Positions 1-9,023 of a stretch of 64,000 bases of DNA are shown one piece after another. Below the pieces are notes generated by a model that saw nothing but the letters and a program-made list of their open reading frames with translations, ran no database searches and was not told the DNA's origin. The position numbers were made by a program, and so were the translations under genes. Within the stretch, counting starts at the first letter, position 1. Each line of letters opens with the position of its first letter. The stretch is from JASLMY01 sp965226475 (GTDB lineage Bacteria > Pseudomonadota > Alphaproteobacteria > GCA-2731375): positions 1,054,001-1,118,000 of the forward strand of contig CBDDDJ010000005.1 of NCBI GenBank assembly GCA_965226475.1. Reading direction: 5' to 3'.

Positions 1-1
1 A

Positions 2-934
2 CACGATATCCAGGCGACACCCGAGAACGTCCATTGGGGCATCTTCGATGCCGCCCTGCCGCCGATCCTGGAGATCGAATCGGGCGACAGGGTGACCCTC
101 CACACCATCTCCGGCGCGCCGGAGGTGACGCCGGACGAGGGCTTCCAGGTGCCGCCCGAACAGCGCCAGCTGCACGCCGAGCGCGCGCCGGCGATGCCGG
201 GCCATATCTTGACGGGGCCCGTCTCGATCCGGGGCGCCGAACCTGGCGAAATGTTGGAGGTGCGAATCCTGGATGTGCGGCTCCGCACCGATTGGGGCTG
301 GAATGTGGTCCGGCCGCTCTCGGGCGCCTTGCCGGACGAGTTTCCCGAGGAACGCCTGCTGCACATCCCGCTCGACGCCGAGGCGAACGTCGGCAAGCTG
401 CCATGGGGCGTCGACCTGCCGCTCCGCCCCTTCTTCGGCGTGATGGGCGTGGCGCCGCCGGCCGCCTGGGGCCGCGTCACCTCGATCATCCCGCGCCGCC
501 ACGGCGGCAACATGGACAACAAGGAACTGATCCCCGGGACAACGCTCTATCTGCCGGTGCACGTCCCGGGCGCCCTTTTTTCCGCCGGTGACGGCCACGC
601 GGTGCAGGGCGACGGCGAGGTCTGCGTCAGCGCGATCGAAACCGCGCTCACCGGCACCTTCGAATTGATCCGCCGCCCGGATCTTTCCTATCCCCTGCCC
701 CGGGCCGAGACGCCGACCCACTACATCACCATGGACTTCCACGAAGATCTCGATACCGCCGCCCGCCAAGCGCTTCGCGACATGATCCAGCTGATCCAGG
801 AGCGCGCGAACCTGAGCCGCGAGGACGCCTATACCCTTTGCAGCCTCGCCGCCGACCTTCGCATCACGCAGATGGTCAACGTCAACAAGGGTGTCCACGT
901 GATGCTGGCGAAAGCGGCCCTGCACGGCGCCTGA
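2..934 (+). CDS. acetamidase/formamidase family protein (5' end cut by window)
   Basis: The reading frame is open from the left edge (frame from base 2) through the GTG at 92, so the gene starts outside the window. The protein would hydrolyse a short-chain amide such as formamide or acetamide to the acid and ammonia. Family signs are the early motif VHWGIFDAALPP, the segment GPVSIRGAEPGEMLEV, the metal-site-like stretch GVMGVAPP, and GGNMDNKEL followed by GTTLYLPV and GDGHAVQGDGEV. The C-terminal half (DLRITQMVNVNKGVH) also fits the family. The visible 310 residues are close to the usual full length, so probably few are missing. The substrate cannot be read from sequence. It suits the amide-degrading theme of the window. 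Confidence 0.85.
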   Translation, partial: HDIQATPENVHWGIFDAALPPILEIESGDRVTLHTISGAPEVTPDEGFQVPPEQRQLHAERAPAMPGHILTGPVSIRGAEPGEMLEVRILDVRLRTDWGWNVVRPLSGALPDEFPEERLLHIPLDAEANVGKLPWGVDLPLRPFFGVMGVAPPAAWGRVTSIIPRRHGGNMDNKELIPGTTLYLPVHVPGALFSAGDGHAVQGDGEVCVSAIETALTGTFELIRRPDLSYPLPRAETPTHYITMDFHEDLDTAARQALRDMIQLIQERANLSREDAYTLCSLAADLRITQMVNVNKGVHVMLAKAALHGA

Positions 935-968
935 CGGCGGCCGGAGTCGCCAATTATCTCGCTCGGCG

Positions 969-1604
969 TTACTCCGCCGCCCGGGCGCGGCCCAGGACCG
1001 CCTCGGCATCGGGGGTCAGGTGGCCGCGGCCTTCCGCGAGGAGGGCCTCGCGCATCGGATGGCCGTTGCCGGCATGCGCCAGCATCTCGGAGGGGGGCGT
1101 TTTCGACGTCGGCTCCGGCCAGTGGCCGGGCCGCGGCTCGGCGCCTTCCGCGACGATGGCCATGGGATCGGTTTCGGCCATGGCGGGAGGCCGGACAACG
1201 TCGACCAGGGTCCAGCTCGCCTCCAGGGGGATGTTGTTGGGATCGAAGAAATAGATCGACCAGATGGTACCGTGATCGACCGCGCCCGAGACCTCGAAGC
1301 CAGCCGCCTCCAGCCGATCCTTCAGCGCGAAGAGGTCCTCGCGGCTCTCCACCTGGAAGGAGAGATGGTCGAAACCGAGCGGCAGGCCGGTCTTCGCGCC
1401 ATGATGCTTGAGCCGCATGGGGCTGGCGCCGTCGTATTCGAAGAAGGCGATCTGGGTATTGCCCGCGCGGAAGAAATAGTGCCGGTAGCCGTCGTGGCCG
1501 ACGCCCGCCTCCAAGGTCATGCCCAGAAGATCGCGGTAATAGCGGATGGTCTTCTCCATGTCGTCGGTGATGAAGGCCAGGTGGTTGATGCCGGTGATGA
1601 TCAT
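969..1604 (-). CDS. VOC (glyoxalase/bleomycin-resistance/dioxygenase) family protein
   Basis: A 211-residue member of the vicinal oxygen chelate superfamily. The N-terminal half opens with ITGINHLAFITDDMEKTIRYY, typical of the first beta-alpha-beta-beta-beta unit. The second unit has GFDHLSFQVESREDL and ends with YFFDPNNIPLEAS, which carries the usual metal-ligand Glu; His8 is a likely second ligand. The last 70 residues after ASWTLVDV are Pro/Ala/Glu-rich, beyond the catalytic core, and of unknown function. It converges on the amidase gene at 2-934. The superfamily includes glyoxalases, extradiol dioxygenases and epimerases; I cannot choose among them. Confidence 0.8.
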   Translation of the reverse strand: MIITGINHLAFITDDMEKTIRYYRDLLGMTLEAGVGHDGYRHYFFRAGNTQIAFFEYDGASPMRLKHHGAKTGLPLGFDHLSFQVESREDLFALKDRLEAAGFEVSGAVDHGTIWSIYFFDPNNIPLEASWTLVDVVRPPAMAETDPMAIVAEGAEPRPGHWPEPTSKTPPSEMLAHAGNGHPMREALLAEGRGHLTPDAEAVLGRARAAE

Positions 1605-1625
1605 CTGGGTTCGTCCTCGGGCTGA

Positions 1626-2594
1626 GTGTCCGTCCGGGGACTTTATGAGTCGGATGAATCGGTTATCCGGCGCCCCCTCTTGAAGAGCTGAATCAGCTGT
1701 GATTCTCTGGGGTGGTGAATTTACTCTTGAGGTGCCCCATGTGGACTGCCGACAACCGCCCGCGCTACAACCGCGACAAACTGCGTTATCCGAGCGACCT
1801 GACCGATGCGGAATGGGCGCATATCGAGCCGCTGATCCCGCCGGGCAAGCCCGGCGGCGGCAAACGGCGCGTCGCTATCCGCGAGGTGATCAACGGCGTG
1901 ATGTACATTCTGAGCACCGGCTGCCAGTGGCGCGCGCTGCCCAAGGATTTGCCGCCCAGAAGCACCGTGCATGATTACCTCGGCCTGTGGAACTGGGACG
2001 GCACGCTGGATCGCATCCATCATGCGCTCTACCTCAAGTGCCGCGAGAAAGCCGCGCGCGAAGCCAGCCCCACGGCCTGCATCATCGACACTCAGAGTGT
2101 GAAAAGCGCTGAAAAAGGGGGGCTCGCATCGACAGCCACGGCTTCGATGCCGGCAAGCTGATCAAGGGCAAGAAGCGGCATGTTCTGGTCGATACGCAAG
2201 GCTTGCTGCTGCACGGCATCGTCACCGCCGCCAACGTTCAGGATCGCGACGGCGGTCTCGCGCTGCTGGCGACCTTGTTCGGTCTGTTTCCCTTTCTCGG
2301 GAAATTGTTCGCCGACAGCGCCTATCAGGGGCCGGTCTTTCACCGCGCCCTGGCCGGCATCCTGCCCGATCTCGAGACCGAGATCGTCAAGCGATCCGAT
2401 CGGGTGAAGGGCTTCGTCGTCCAGCCCAGGCGTTGGGTGGTCGAACGCACCATCGCCTGGCTCAACCGCTGCCGCCGACTGGCCAAGGACTGGGAGAACC
2501 TCAACCGCAACGCGCTCGCCTTCATCAAGCTCGCGTCCATTCGACTCATGCTCCGAAAACTCTGTAATCCTACATAAAGTCTCCGGACGGACTC
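1626..2594 (+). mobile_element. IS5-family element (IS427-like), 969 bp, 3-bp TGA target duplication
   Basis: Terminal inverted repeats of about 20 bp are visible: GTGTCCGTCCGGGGACTTTA at the left end and, reversed and complemented, GAGTCCGTCCGGAGACTTTA at the right end. The trinucleotide TGA lies immediately outside both ends (1623-1625 and 2595-2597), a TNA-type target duplication as known for IS427/IS1031-like IS5 groups. The element sits between the VOC gene and the 3' end of the alpha/beta hydrolase gene and breaks neither. It differs from the two near-identical IS5 copies at 19.4 and 30.4 kb, so it is a separate insertion. Confidence 0.85.
1739..2577 (+). CDS. IS5-family transposase, two frames joined by a -1 shift
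   Basis: The first frame (ATG 1739 to TGA 2161) encodes the N-terminal DUF4096-like part (YPSDLTDAEWAHIEPLIPP, GCQWRALP, CIIDTQSVKSAEKGG). The rest, from IDSHGFDAGK to LMLRKLCNPT (stop at 2577), is in the -1 frame and holds the remaining DDE parts (VDTQGLLLHGIVTAANVQDRDG, FADSAYQG, WVVERTIAWLNRCRRLAKDWE). The switch lies at the run of five A and six G at 2112-2122. IS427-group elements often use programmed frameshifting, so the transposase may be functional, but a simple mutation is possible. A GAGGTG ribosome site precedes ATG 1739. Confidence 0.8.
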
Positions 2595-2601
2595 TGAAGG
2601 A

Positions 2602-3414
2602 TCAGGCCGCCTCGGCACGACGGGTCAGGAAGTCATATAGGGTCTCGGCGCAGGCCTTGCCATGGGAACACGCCAGGCCATGGCGGGCGTGGGGGAAAAT
2701 CCGCAGTTCGGCGCCGGGTACCAGGGAATGCAGTTCGGCGGCGATCGGCGGGGCGACGAAGGGGCTGCCGTCGGGGGCCAGCAGGAGCACGGGAAGCGCG
2801 ATCTCGCCCAGGCGCGGCGAAAGGTCGGCGGCGACCAGCATCTCGGCGATCCCCAGCACCGCGCGGGCATCGCCCGCGTCCTGCTCGGCCTTGAACCAGG
2901 CGAGCACGTCATCGGGAACCCGGCCGTCGTGGAAGCGGAGCCGCATCATCTCCGCCGACCAATCGGAGACGTCGCGGCCAGGGATCCGGTCCCACCATTC
3001 GGCCACCCGCTGGATCGCGCTGCCCCGGTGGGCGCAGGAGATGCCGGTGACGCTGAGGAGCCGCCCGGGCGCCTCGACGGCGGTGGTGAGGGCCACCGTG
3101 CCGCCGGCCGATTCGCCGACGAGATGGAAGCGTTCGAGCCCGGCCGCGTCGGCCACCGCCAGCAGGTCCGCCATCATCCCGTCCAAGGTCCAGCGATAAT
3201 CCGGCCCCGGCGCGGGCGAGCGGCCGAAGCCCGGCAGGTCGTAGGTCACCAGGCGGTAACGGCCGGCCAGGACGGGTAGCCAGTCGCTCCAGATCCCGCC
3301 GGTGGTGCCGACGCCATGGTGGAAGACGATCGTCGCCGGTGCCGGCCGCCAGGGCGGCGTCAGATCGTGGACATCGTAATGAATCTCGCCACTAGACCCC
3401 GCTACAGTCGCCAT
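2602..3414 (-). CDS. alpha/beta hydrolase
   Basis: A 270-residue alpha/beta-hydrolase fold enzyme, probably a cytoplasmic esterase or C-C/C-O hydrolase. Seen: the oxyanion region HHGVGTTGG near residue 32, a nucleophile elbow GESAG with Ser102, the acid region LLAPDGSPFV, and the catalytic His region FPHARHG. I chose ATG 3414 because GAGAGGGA sits just upstream. A longer frame starting at 3582 would have no such site and would overlap the divergent meaB gene. It is divergent from meaB, the two starts lying about 85 bp apart. An IS5-type element lies directly after its stop codon. Confidence 0.85.
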   Translation of the reverse strand: MATVAGSSGEIHYDVHDLTPPWRPAPATIVFHHGVGTTGGIWSDWLPVLAGRYRLVTYDLPGFGRSPAPGPDYRWTLDGMMADLLAVADAAGLERFHLVGESAGGTVALTTAVEAPGRLLSVTGISCAHRGSAIQRVAEWWDRIPGRDVSDWSAEMMRLRFHDGRVPDDVLAWFKAEQDAGDARAVLGIAEMLVAADLSPRLGEIALPVLLLAPDGSPFVAPPIAAELHSLVPGAELRIFPHARHGLACSHGKACAETLYDFLTRRAEAA

Positions 3415-3499
3415 GTCGTCCCTCTCCAAACTCCGTTCCACCGGCAGTATAGGCGAATTCCGCTGCGCCACCGCCGCCGCTCGGGTATCTTGCCGGGCC

Positions 3500-4495
3500 A
3501 TGAGCGCGGCCGACGATCCCCCCACCGACCTGGCCGACCGGCTGACCGCCGGCGACCGCCGGGCGCTGGCGCGGGCGATCACGCTGGCCGAATCGACCCG
3601 GGCCGATCACCGCGAAGAGACGGAGGCCCTGCTGGCCCGGGTGATCGGGCGGACCGGCGGCGCGCTGCGCCTCGGCATCTCCGGCGCGCCGGGCGTCGGC
3701 AAGTCGACCTTCATCGAAACGTACGGCCGCCACCTGACGGGCCGGGGACACAAGGTCGCCGTATTGGCGATCGACCCGAGTTCGGCTCGCACCGGGGGCT
3801 CGATCCTGGGCGACAAAACCCGGATGCCGGCATTGAGCCGGGATTCCAACGCCTTCATCCGGCCGACCCCCGCCGCCGGAAGCCCGGGCGGCGTCGCCCG
3901 GCGGACCCGCGAGGCGATGCTGCTGGCGGAGGCGGCGGGCTTCGATCGGGTGCTGGTGGAGACCGTCGGCGTCGGCCAGTCCGAGTTCGCCGTGGACGAA
4001 ATGGTCGACTGCTTCCTGCTGCTGGTCTCGCCCGGCGGCGGGGACGAATTGCAGGGCATCAAGCGCGGCGTCATGGAGCTGGCCGACATCGTCGTCGTCA
4101 CCAAGGCCGACGGCGCGCTCGAGGGCGCGGCGCGTCATGCCGTCGCCGACTACCGGGCCGCCCTCGGCCTGCAACGGGCCAAGCATCCCGCCTGGGCGCC
4201 CGAGACCCTGATGATCTCGGCGCTTCGGGGGCGCGGCATCGACGCCGTGGCCGACACGGTCGAACGCCACCGCGACCGGCTGGCGGAGTCCGGCGCGCTG
4301 GCCGCGCGGCGCGCCGAGCAGGCTCGTTTCTGGCTCTGGCGCGAAGTCGAGGCCGAGCTGCTCGAGCGGCTGACGGATACCAGCGCCATCGACGGCGAGC
4401 GGCAACGCGTCGAGGCCGAGGTCGCCGTCGGCCGCTTGGCGCCGACCGTCGGCGCTCGTGAACTGGTTCGCGCCTTCCTCAGAAAGGAACGCTGA
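3500..4495 (+). CDS. meaB: methylmalonyl-CoA mutase-associated GTPase MeaB
   Basis: A 331-residue G3E-class P-loop GTPase of the MeaB/ArgK family, which protects and reloads adenosylcobalamin-dependent acyl-CoA mutases. Seen: Walker A GAPGVGKST at 62-70, the IDPSSARTGGSILGDKTRM block that follows it, the ETVGVGQSE switch region at 154-162, and the G4 motif TKAD at 201-204. I chose ATG 3500 because the family starts about there; an in-frame ATG at 3413 overlaps the divergent hydrolase start. No mutase subunit is in the window, so its partner must be encoded elsewhere. Its 3' end overlaps the convergent LpxR-type gene by 17 bp. Confidence 0.93.
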   Translation: MSAADDPPTDLADRLTAGDRRALARAITLAESTRADHREETEALLARVIGRTGGALRLGISGAPGVGKSTFIETYGRHLTGRGHKVAVLAIDPSSARTGGSILGDKTRMPALSRDSNAFIRPTPAAGSPGGVARRTREAMLLAEAAGFDRVLVETVGVGQSEFAVDEMVDCFLLLVSPGGGDELQGIKRGVMELADIVVVTKADGALEGAARHAVADYRAALGLQRAKHPAWAPETLMISALRGRGIDAVADTVERHRDRLAESGALAARRAEQARFWLWREVEAELLERLTDTSAIDGERQRVEAEVAVGRLAPTVGARELVRAFLRKER

Positions 4496-5578
4496 AGGAA
4501 ATTGTGATCGCGCCGTAGCGGTGCGAGGGGCCGCCTTCGAACTGCGGCGATTGATAGATGTGGGCGAAGCTCAGGCGGAGCCATTTCCAGGTCAGCGCCG
4601 CGCCGAAGCGGGCCTCGGCGACGAAGGGATGTTTGTGCAGCGAATGGCCGCCGCCGAAGCTGTTGCCATCGAGGAAAATATCGCGGAACACGACCCGGCC
4701 CTCGGCATCGGCGAAGAGATACCAGCCGATGCCGTCGCCGAGGCTGAAAAAATTGCGGCCCGGCATGTTGGCGCCGATCCGCGGCGGGCCGAAATCCTGG
4801 GCAAGATTGCGGCCGACCCGGAAACTGACGCCGCCGGTGAGCTGCGTCGCGATGTTGCCGATGGCGCCGCCCATGCGCGGCATGGTGTCGGCCTCCAGGC
4901 CGGGGAAGGGCAAGTCCATGAAGCTGAACCGCCAGAGCCGCTGATAGGCGAGGTTGATCCCCGGCTCGTTGCCGAGCTGGTGGCGCCAGCCGTTGGTCTC
5001 CGGATCGCCGATCAGAGTGTGCCAGTCGTTTTGTACCCGCTCCCCCTGGGCCAGCGGGCCGACGACGCCGAGGTCGAGGCTCAGACTCTCCATCACGTCG
5101 CCATTCCCGCCCAGGCGGCTGCCATCGTTGCCGTCCTCTGGCCCGTCGTAGCCGACGAGCGAGAGGCCGAGATACAGCCAGCCGGCATAGGGCCGATCGT
5201 TAGTGACCCGGAAAGGCGTGAACACGTTGCCGGGCGTGTAGATGGCGTGGCCGAGGCCGAGGCCCCAGCGCAGGTGATCCTTGTCGAGGATCGGCAGCTT
5301 CTCCGCCACCCAGCGGGCGGGGTGCGTTCCCTTCTCGAGATCGTTCGCCTCGGGCACCAGGCGCGACAGGTAGGTCGTCTGCAGCCCGTTCGAATAGTCG
5401 CCGTCGGTGCCGGTATAAACGTCGTTATCGTTCATGAAGGTGAGGACCGCCGGTCCTCGCCGGCGACGAGGCCGGGCAGCCCCATCAGCCAGACGGCGAG
5501 GATGGCCCCGCAACCAATCTGGGCGCGCCAAAATGCCGACACGCGAAAACTCCGTAACTCACGTCTCCGCCGCCACAT
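4479..5578 (-). CDS. lipid A deacylase LpxR-family outer membrane protein, frameshifted after the signal peptide
   Basis: The mature part (from about PAVLTFMNDNDVYTGTD to ITISFSVPF) matches the LpxR/DUF2219 family, outer-membrane beta-barrels that remove the 3'-acyloxyacyl group of lipid A. Typical are NDRPYAGWLYLG, the QNDWHTLIGDP segment and a C-terminal Phe after alternating aromatic strands. A matching signal peptide (MWRRRREL..., hydrophobic GAILAVWLMGLPGLVAG) is encoded from ATG 5578 but in a different frame. The two frames join if one C is restored near 5450 (GAGGAC/CGGCGG). This is either a recent inactivating mutation or a sequence error. Without repair the product would lack its export signal. 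Confidence 0.75.
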
Positions 5579-5615
5579 GAGCATGATTTGTGGGGTGGCG
5601 CAAAAGCCCGCGCGG

Positions 5616-6833
5616 TCAGCCGATGACGCCGCCCTCGCGAAGTGACTCGATTGCGTCCGCGCCATACCCCAGCTCCGCCAGCACTTCCGCGCCGTGCTGG
5701 CCGATGTCGGGCGCGGGGCCGGCGGGCACTTTTGCCTCCTCGTTGAGCGTGATGGGGCTGGAGATCAACCACTCCGCCTTCGAATTCGGATCGGCCAGCG
5801 GCACCAATGCACCCGAATCGCGAGCTTGGAGATTATCCACCACCTCGGCCGTCTTGGCGACGACGCCGTGGGGAATGCGTTTCTCGCGCAACCTCGGGAA
5901 CAGTGTCGCGCTGTCCATGCCGGCGCAGATCTCGTCCATCAGAACCCTGAGTTCCGCGCCATTGCGGTAGCGGTCCTCGCGGGTGGCGTAGCGGGGGTCG
6001 TGCTCGAGTTCCGGCCGCTCGATCGCCTCGCAGAAGTTGGACCAGAGATGGGCCTGTCCCGGCATCGCCAGGATGAACCAGCGCCCGTCCCGGCAGCGAT
6101 AGTGGTTGGCGAGCGCGTTCTCCGTGGCGTCGCGCGGCGGCCGGTGCTTGACCTCGCAGCCGACCAGCGCCGCCTGGGCGAAGATGGCGTTGGACCAGAG
6201 CCCGTTCTGCAGCAGGGAGGTGGCGACATGGCCACCCTTGCCGGTCCGCTCGCGGCGATAGAGCGCGGTCATGATCGCGCCGAAGAGCGCCGTCGCCGTC
6301 GGATGATCGCCCATGCCGGGGATCGAGCGGGTGGGCGTGGTCTCCTCGGTGTCGCGGACCATGTCCATCATGCCGGTGCGTGCCCACCAGGCCGTGGAAT
6401 CGAAGCCCGGCCGGTCGGCCTCCGCCCCCTTTTCGCCGTAAGCGGTGAGCGAGGCGTAGATCAACCGCTCGTTCAAGGGCGCCAGGTCCTCGTGCCGGAT
6501 GCCCAGGCGCTCGCGCACCGGAAAGGGGAAGTTGGTGCCGAAGACGTCCGTCTTGGCGATCAAGCGGTGCAGGATCTCCTGCCCCCCGGCGCTCGCCAAA
6601 TCGAGCGCGAGCGAGCGCTTGTTCCGCGAGGCGACGATCCAGGCGTAGTTGTCCTCGCCCTTCGGAAGGCCCGGCAAGTCGACCAGACCGCGATAGGGAT
6701 CGCCCGAAAGCGCCTCGATCTTGATCACCTCGGCGCCGAAATCGGACATGACCGTCGCCGCCGCCGGGCCGGCGATCCAGGTCGCGACATCCAGCACCCG
6801 GATGCCGTCGAGGACGCGGGCGTCTTCGCTCAT
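5616..6833 (-). CDS. CaiB/BaiF (class III) CoA-transferase family protein
   Basis: A 405-residue class III CoA-transferase, which moves CoA between carboxylic acids in the cytoplasm through an aspartyl-CoA thioester. Seen: the N-terminal IRVLDVATWIAGPAAATVMSD with FGAEVIKIE, NKRSLALDL, and RPGFDSTAWWARTG, in which Asp145 is the expected catalytic residue. The C-terminal part has the usual small-domain GVVAKTAEVVDN region. I chose ATG 6833 because the frame upstream (to 7088) lacks family sequence. It is divergent from the TRAP genes starting at 7051, suggesting shared regulation of uptake and CoA activation of a carboxylate. The substrate is unknown. Confidence 0.9.
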   Translation of the reverse strand: MSEDARVLDGIRVLDVATWIAGPAAATVMSDFGAEVIKIEALSGDPYRGLVDLPGLPKGEDNYAWIVASRNKRSLALDLASAGGQEILHRLIAKTDVFGTNFPFPVRERLGIRHEDLAPLNERLIYASLTAYGEKGAEADRPGFDSTAWWARTGMMDMVRDTEETTPTRSIPGMGDHPTATALFGAIMTALYRRERTGKGGHVATSLLQNGLWSNAIFAQAALVGCEVKHRPPRDATENALANHYRCRDGRWFILAMPGQAHLWSNFCEAIERPELEHDPRYATREDRYRNGAELRVLMDEICAGMDSATLFPRLREKRIPHGVVAKTAEVVDNLQARDSGALVPLADPNSKAEWLISSPITLNEEAKVPAGPAPDIGQHGAEVLAELGYGADAIESLREGGVIG

Positions 6834-7050
6834 GACGACCCCGCGCGGTGGCATTGGCGTCGATCGAGCATCGGGTCGGCCATGGCGCGGCGCTTCTCCA
6901 GGTTGCCAATACCGTATCGACGCGGCGAGCGCTCGACGGATTGCGGGATACTGGCACGAACCGGAGGGGCCGAGCCAGAGCGGGTAGGACGCCTCTCGCC
7001 CGCGGGTGGGGTTAGTATCGGGCCTCGGCCGGCGGGAGCGAAAGCGGGAC

Positions 7051-7575
7051 ATGAGATCGATCGAGCGCATGGTGGCCTTCGTCGGCATCGCCGCCGCGGT
7101 GATCCTGCTGCCGCTGTTGATCGGCGTTCGCGGCTACGAAATCGTCATGCGCAAGCTGTTCAATGCCCCCTCAGCCTTCCTGCAGGCGATCGAGTGGGAG
7201 GCCTTCACCTTCCTGGTGCTGCTCTCTCTCGGCCATGCCTACCTGCGCGACGCCCACGTCCGCGTCGATATTCTGCGCGACCGCCTGCGGCCCGCTACCA
7301 AGGCGGTGATCGAGCTCGTTGGCTACGTCGTCTTCATCCTGCCCTTCGCGCTGATCGTCATCGTCGCCGGCACCGAGTACGCGGCCGACGCCTACCGGGA
7401 CGGCGAGCGTTCGGCGCTCGCCTACGGGCGGCCCTGGCGCTGGCTGATCAAGGGCGCGCTCGCCTTCGGCGTCGGCCTCTTTCTGCTCGCGGCGACGTCG
7501 GCGGCGATCCGCAACCTCCGGTTTTTGTTTCGCGGCACCGGCGGGCCGGCGCCCGACGGCGGTTCCGGGAAATAG
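7051..7575 (+). CDS. TRAP transporter small permease (DctQ type)
   Basis: A 174-residue inner-membrane protein with four predicted transmembrane segments (about residues 6-26, 43-60, 84-105 and 130-150), the size and topology of DctQ-type small TRAP subunits. The segment FLQAIEWEAFTFLVLLSLGHAYLRDAHVRVD is characteristic, including the AHVRVD loop. The start is ATG 7051 after AAAGCGGGAC; a longer frame from 7006 is less likely. The large permease follows after 9 bp. No DctP-type periplasmic binding protein is in the window, so the receptor is encoded elsewhere or this is an orphan permease pair. Confidence 0.9.
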   Translation: MRSIERMVAFVGIAAAVILLPLLIGVRGYEIVMRKLFNAPSAFLQAIEWEAFTFLVLLSLGHAYLRDAHVRVDILRDRLRPATKAVIELVGYVVFILPFALIVIVAGTEYAADAYRDGERSALAYGRPWRWLIKGALAFGVGLFLLAATSAAIRNLRFLFRGTGGPAPDGGSGK

Positions 7576-7584
7576 CGCGCGGCC

Positions 7585-8946
7585 ATGGTCGAGATATTGC
7601 CCGTGGCGATGCTGGCGGCGCTCGCCGTGTTGCTCTTCTCCGGCCTGCCGGTGGCGGTGCTGCTGGCCGGGCTCGGTATCGCCTTTTCGCTGATCGGCAT
7701 CGCGCTCGGCGAGATGCCGGTGATCGCGCTGTTCAACGTGCCGCTCCGTATTTACGGCACGATCAGCCACAGCCTGATCTATCCAGCGGTGGTGATGCTG
7801 CTGTTCATGGGCGTGGCATTGGAGAAGAGCGGCATCGCCCGCGACCTGCTGCTGTGCCTCCGCCTGCTGCTGCGCCGGGTGCCGGCCGGGCTCGCCGTGG
7901 CGGTGACGTTGCTGGGCCTGGTATTGGCGCCGGCGGCGGGACTGGTCGGCGCCTCGGTGGTGACGCTCGCGCTGATCGCGTTGCCGACCATGCTGGCCGA
8001 GGGCTACCGGCCGAGCCTCGCGGCCGGCTCCGTCGCGGCGGCCGGTACTCTGGGAATCATCCTGCCGCCGGCGGTGATGCTGTTCTTCCTGGCTGGCCAG
8101 TTCGGCGTCTCGATCGGTCACATCTTCATGGCGACGTTGCTGCCGGGCGCCGTGCTGGTCGGCCTCTATCTGACCTACTACCTGACGGCCGGCCTGCTGG
8201 ACCCACCCGACCACGGGGTCGAACAGGATGCGTTGCCCCGGAGCACGGGCCAGTGGCTGGCTTTCCTCACCCGCGGACTGGTACTGCCGGCCGGGCTGGT
8301 CGCCCTGGTGTTGGGCAGCATCATTTTCGGCTGGGCGACGCCGCCGCAAGCCGGCGCGGTGGGGGCGGCGGGCGGCCTGTTGTTGATGGTGGTGAACCGC
8401 CGCTTTTCCTGGCGGCTCTTCCGCGAAGTGGCGGAAACCACGCTCTCGATGGTGGCGATGGTCTTCTTCATCATCATGGCGGCCGTGGTCTTCTCCTACC
8501 CCTTCCGCTACTTCGGCGGCGACGCCGTGATCGGCGAGGCGCTCGCCGACCTCGACATCGGCGCCTGGGGCACGCTGGTGCTGATCCTCGGAATCATTTT
8601 CGTCCTCGGCTTCTTCATCGACTGGATCGAGATCACGGTGATCACCCTGCCGCTTGTCGTGCCGGTCCTCGACGGGCTCGACTTCTCGGTCCACGTCGGC
8701 GAGGGCAAGGTGGCCATGCTCTGGATGGCGACACTTGTCGCGCTGACGCTGCAGACCTCCTTCCTGACGCCACCCTTCGGCTTCGCGCTGTTTTTCCTCA
8801 AGGGTGCCGCGCCGCCGGGGGTGACGCTCGCCGACATCTACCGGGGGATCGTGCCGATCGTACTGGCGCAGCTCGTTGGCATCGCCCTGCTGGCGCTCCT
8901 GCCGGCCTTGGCGACCTGGCTGCCGGGCCGCGTCTTCGAATTCTGA
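7585..8946 (+). CDS. TRAP transporter large permease (DctM type)
   Basis: A 453-residue very hydrophobic protein with about a dozen membrane segments, the sodium-coupled transport subunit of a TRAP importer. Family features include the N-terminal MLAALAVLLFSGLPVAVLLAGLG, the LIYPAVVMLLFMGVALEKSG region, AAAGTLGIILPPAVMLFFL, and DWIEITVITLPLVVPVL toward the C-terminus. It sits 9 bp downstream of the small permease and forms one transcription unit with it. The LLM flavin enzyme follows 77 bp later. Substrate cannot be deduced; the neighbouring CoA-transferase suggests a carboxylate. Confidence 0.92.
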   Translation: MVEILPVAMLAALAVLLFSGLPVAVLLAGLGIAFSLIGIALGEMPVIALFNVPLRIYGTISHSLIYPAVVMLLFMGVALEKSGIARDLLLCLRLLLRRVPAGLAVAVTLLGLVLAPAAGLVGASVVTLALIALPTMLAEGYRPSLAAGSVAAAGTLGIILPPAVMLFFLAGQFGVSIGHIFMATLLPGAVLVGLYLTYYLTAGLLDPPDHGVEQDALPRSTGQWLAFLTRGLVLPAGLVALVLGSIIFGWATPPQAGAVGAAGGLLLMVVNRRFSWRLFREVAETTLSMVAMVFFIIMAAVVFSYPFRYFGGDAVIGEALADLDIGAWGTLVLILGIIFVLGFFIDWIEITVITLPLVVPVLDGLDFSVHVGEGKVAMLWMATLVALTLQTSFLTPPFGFALFFLKGAAPPGVTLADIYRGIVPIVLAQLVGIALLALLPALATWLPGRVFEF

Positions 8947-9023
8947 AGGCATGGCGTCCCCGCCGGGCATTCGCCATGATGAGCCGGCGGCGGCGACCCG
9001 GTAAATACAGGAGAGCAAACGCG

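Noticed and set aside
7171..9018. A 615-codon minus-strand frame antisense to the TRAP permeases
   Set aside because: The product is rich in Gln, His, Arg and Asp with no domain; it is the antisense reading of membrane-protein codons. The plus strand has clear TRAP families.
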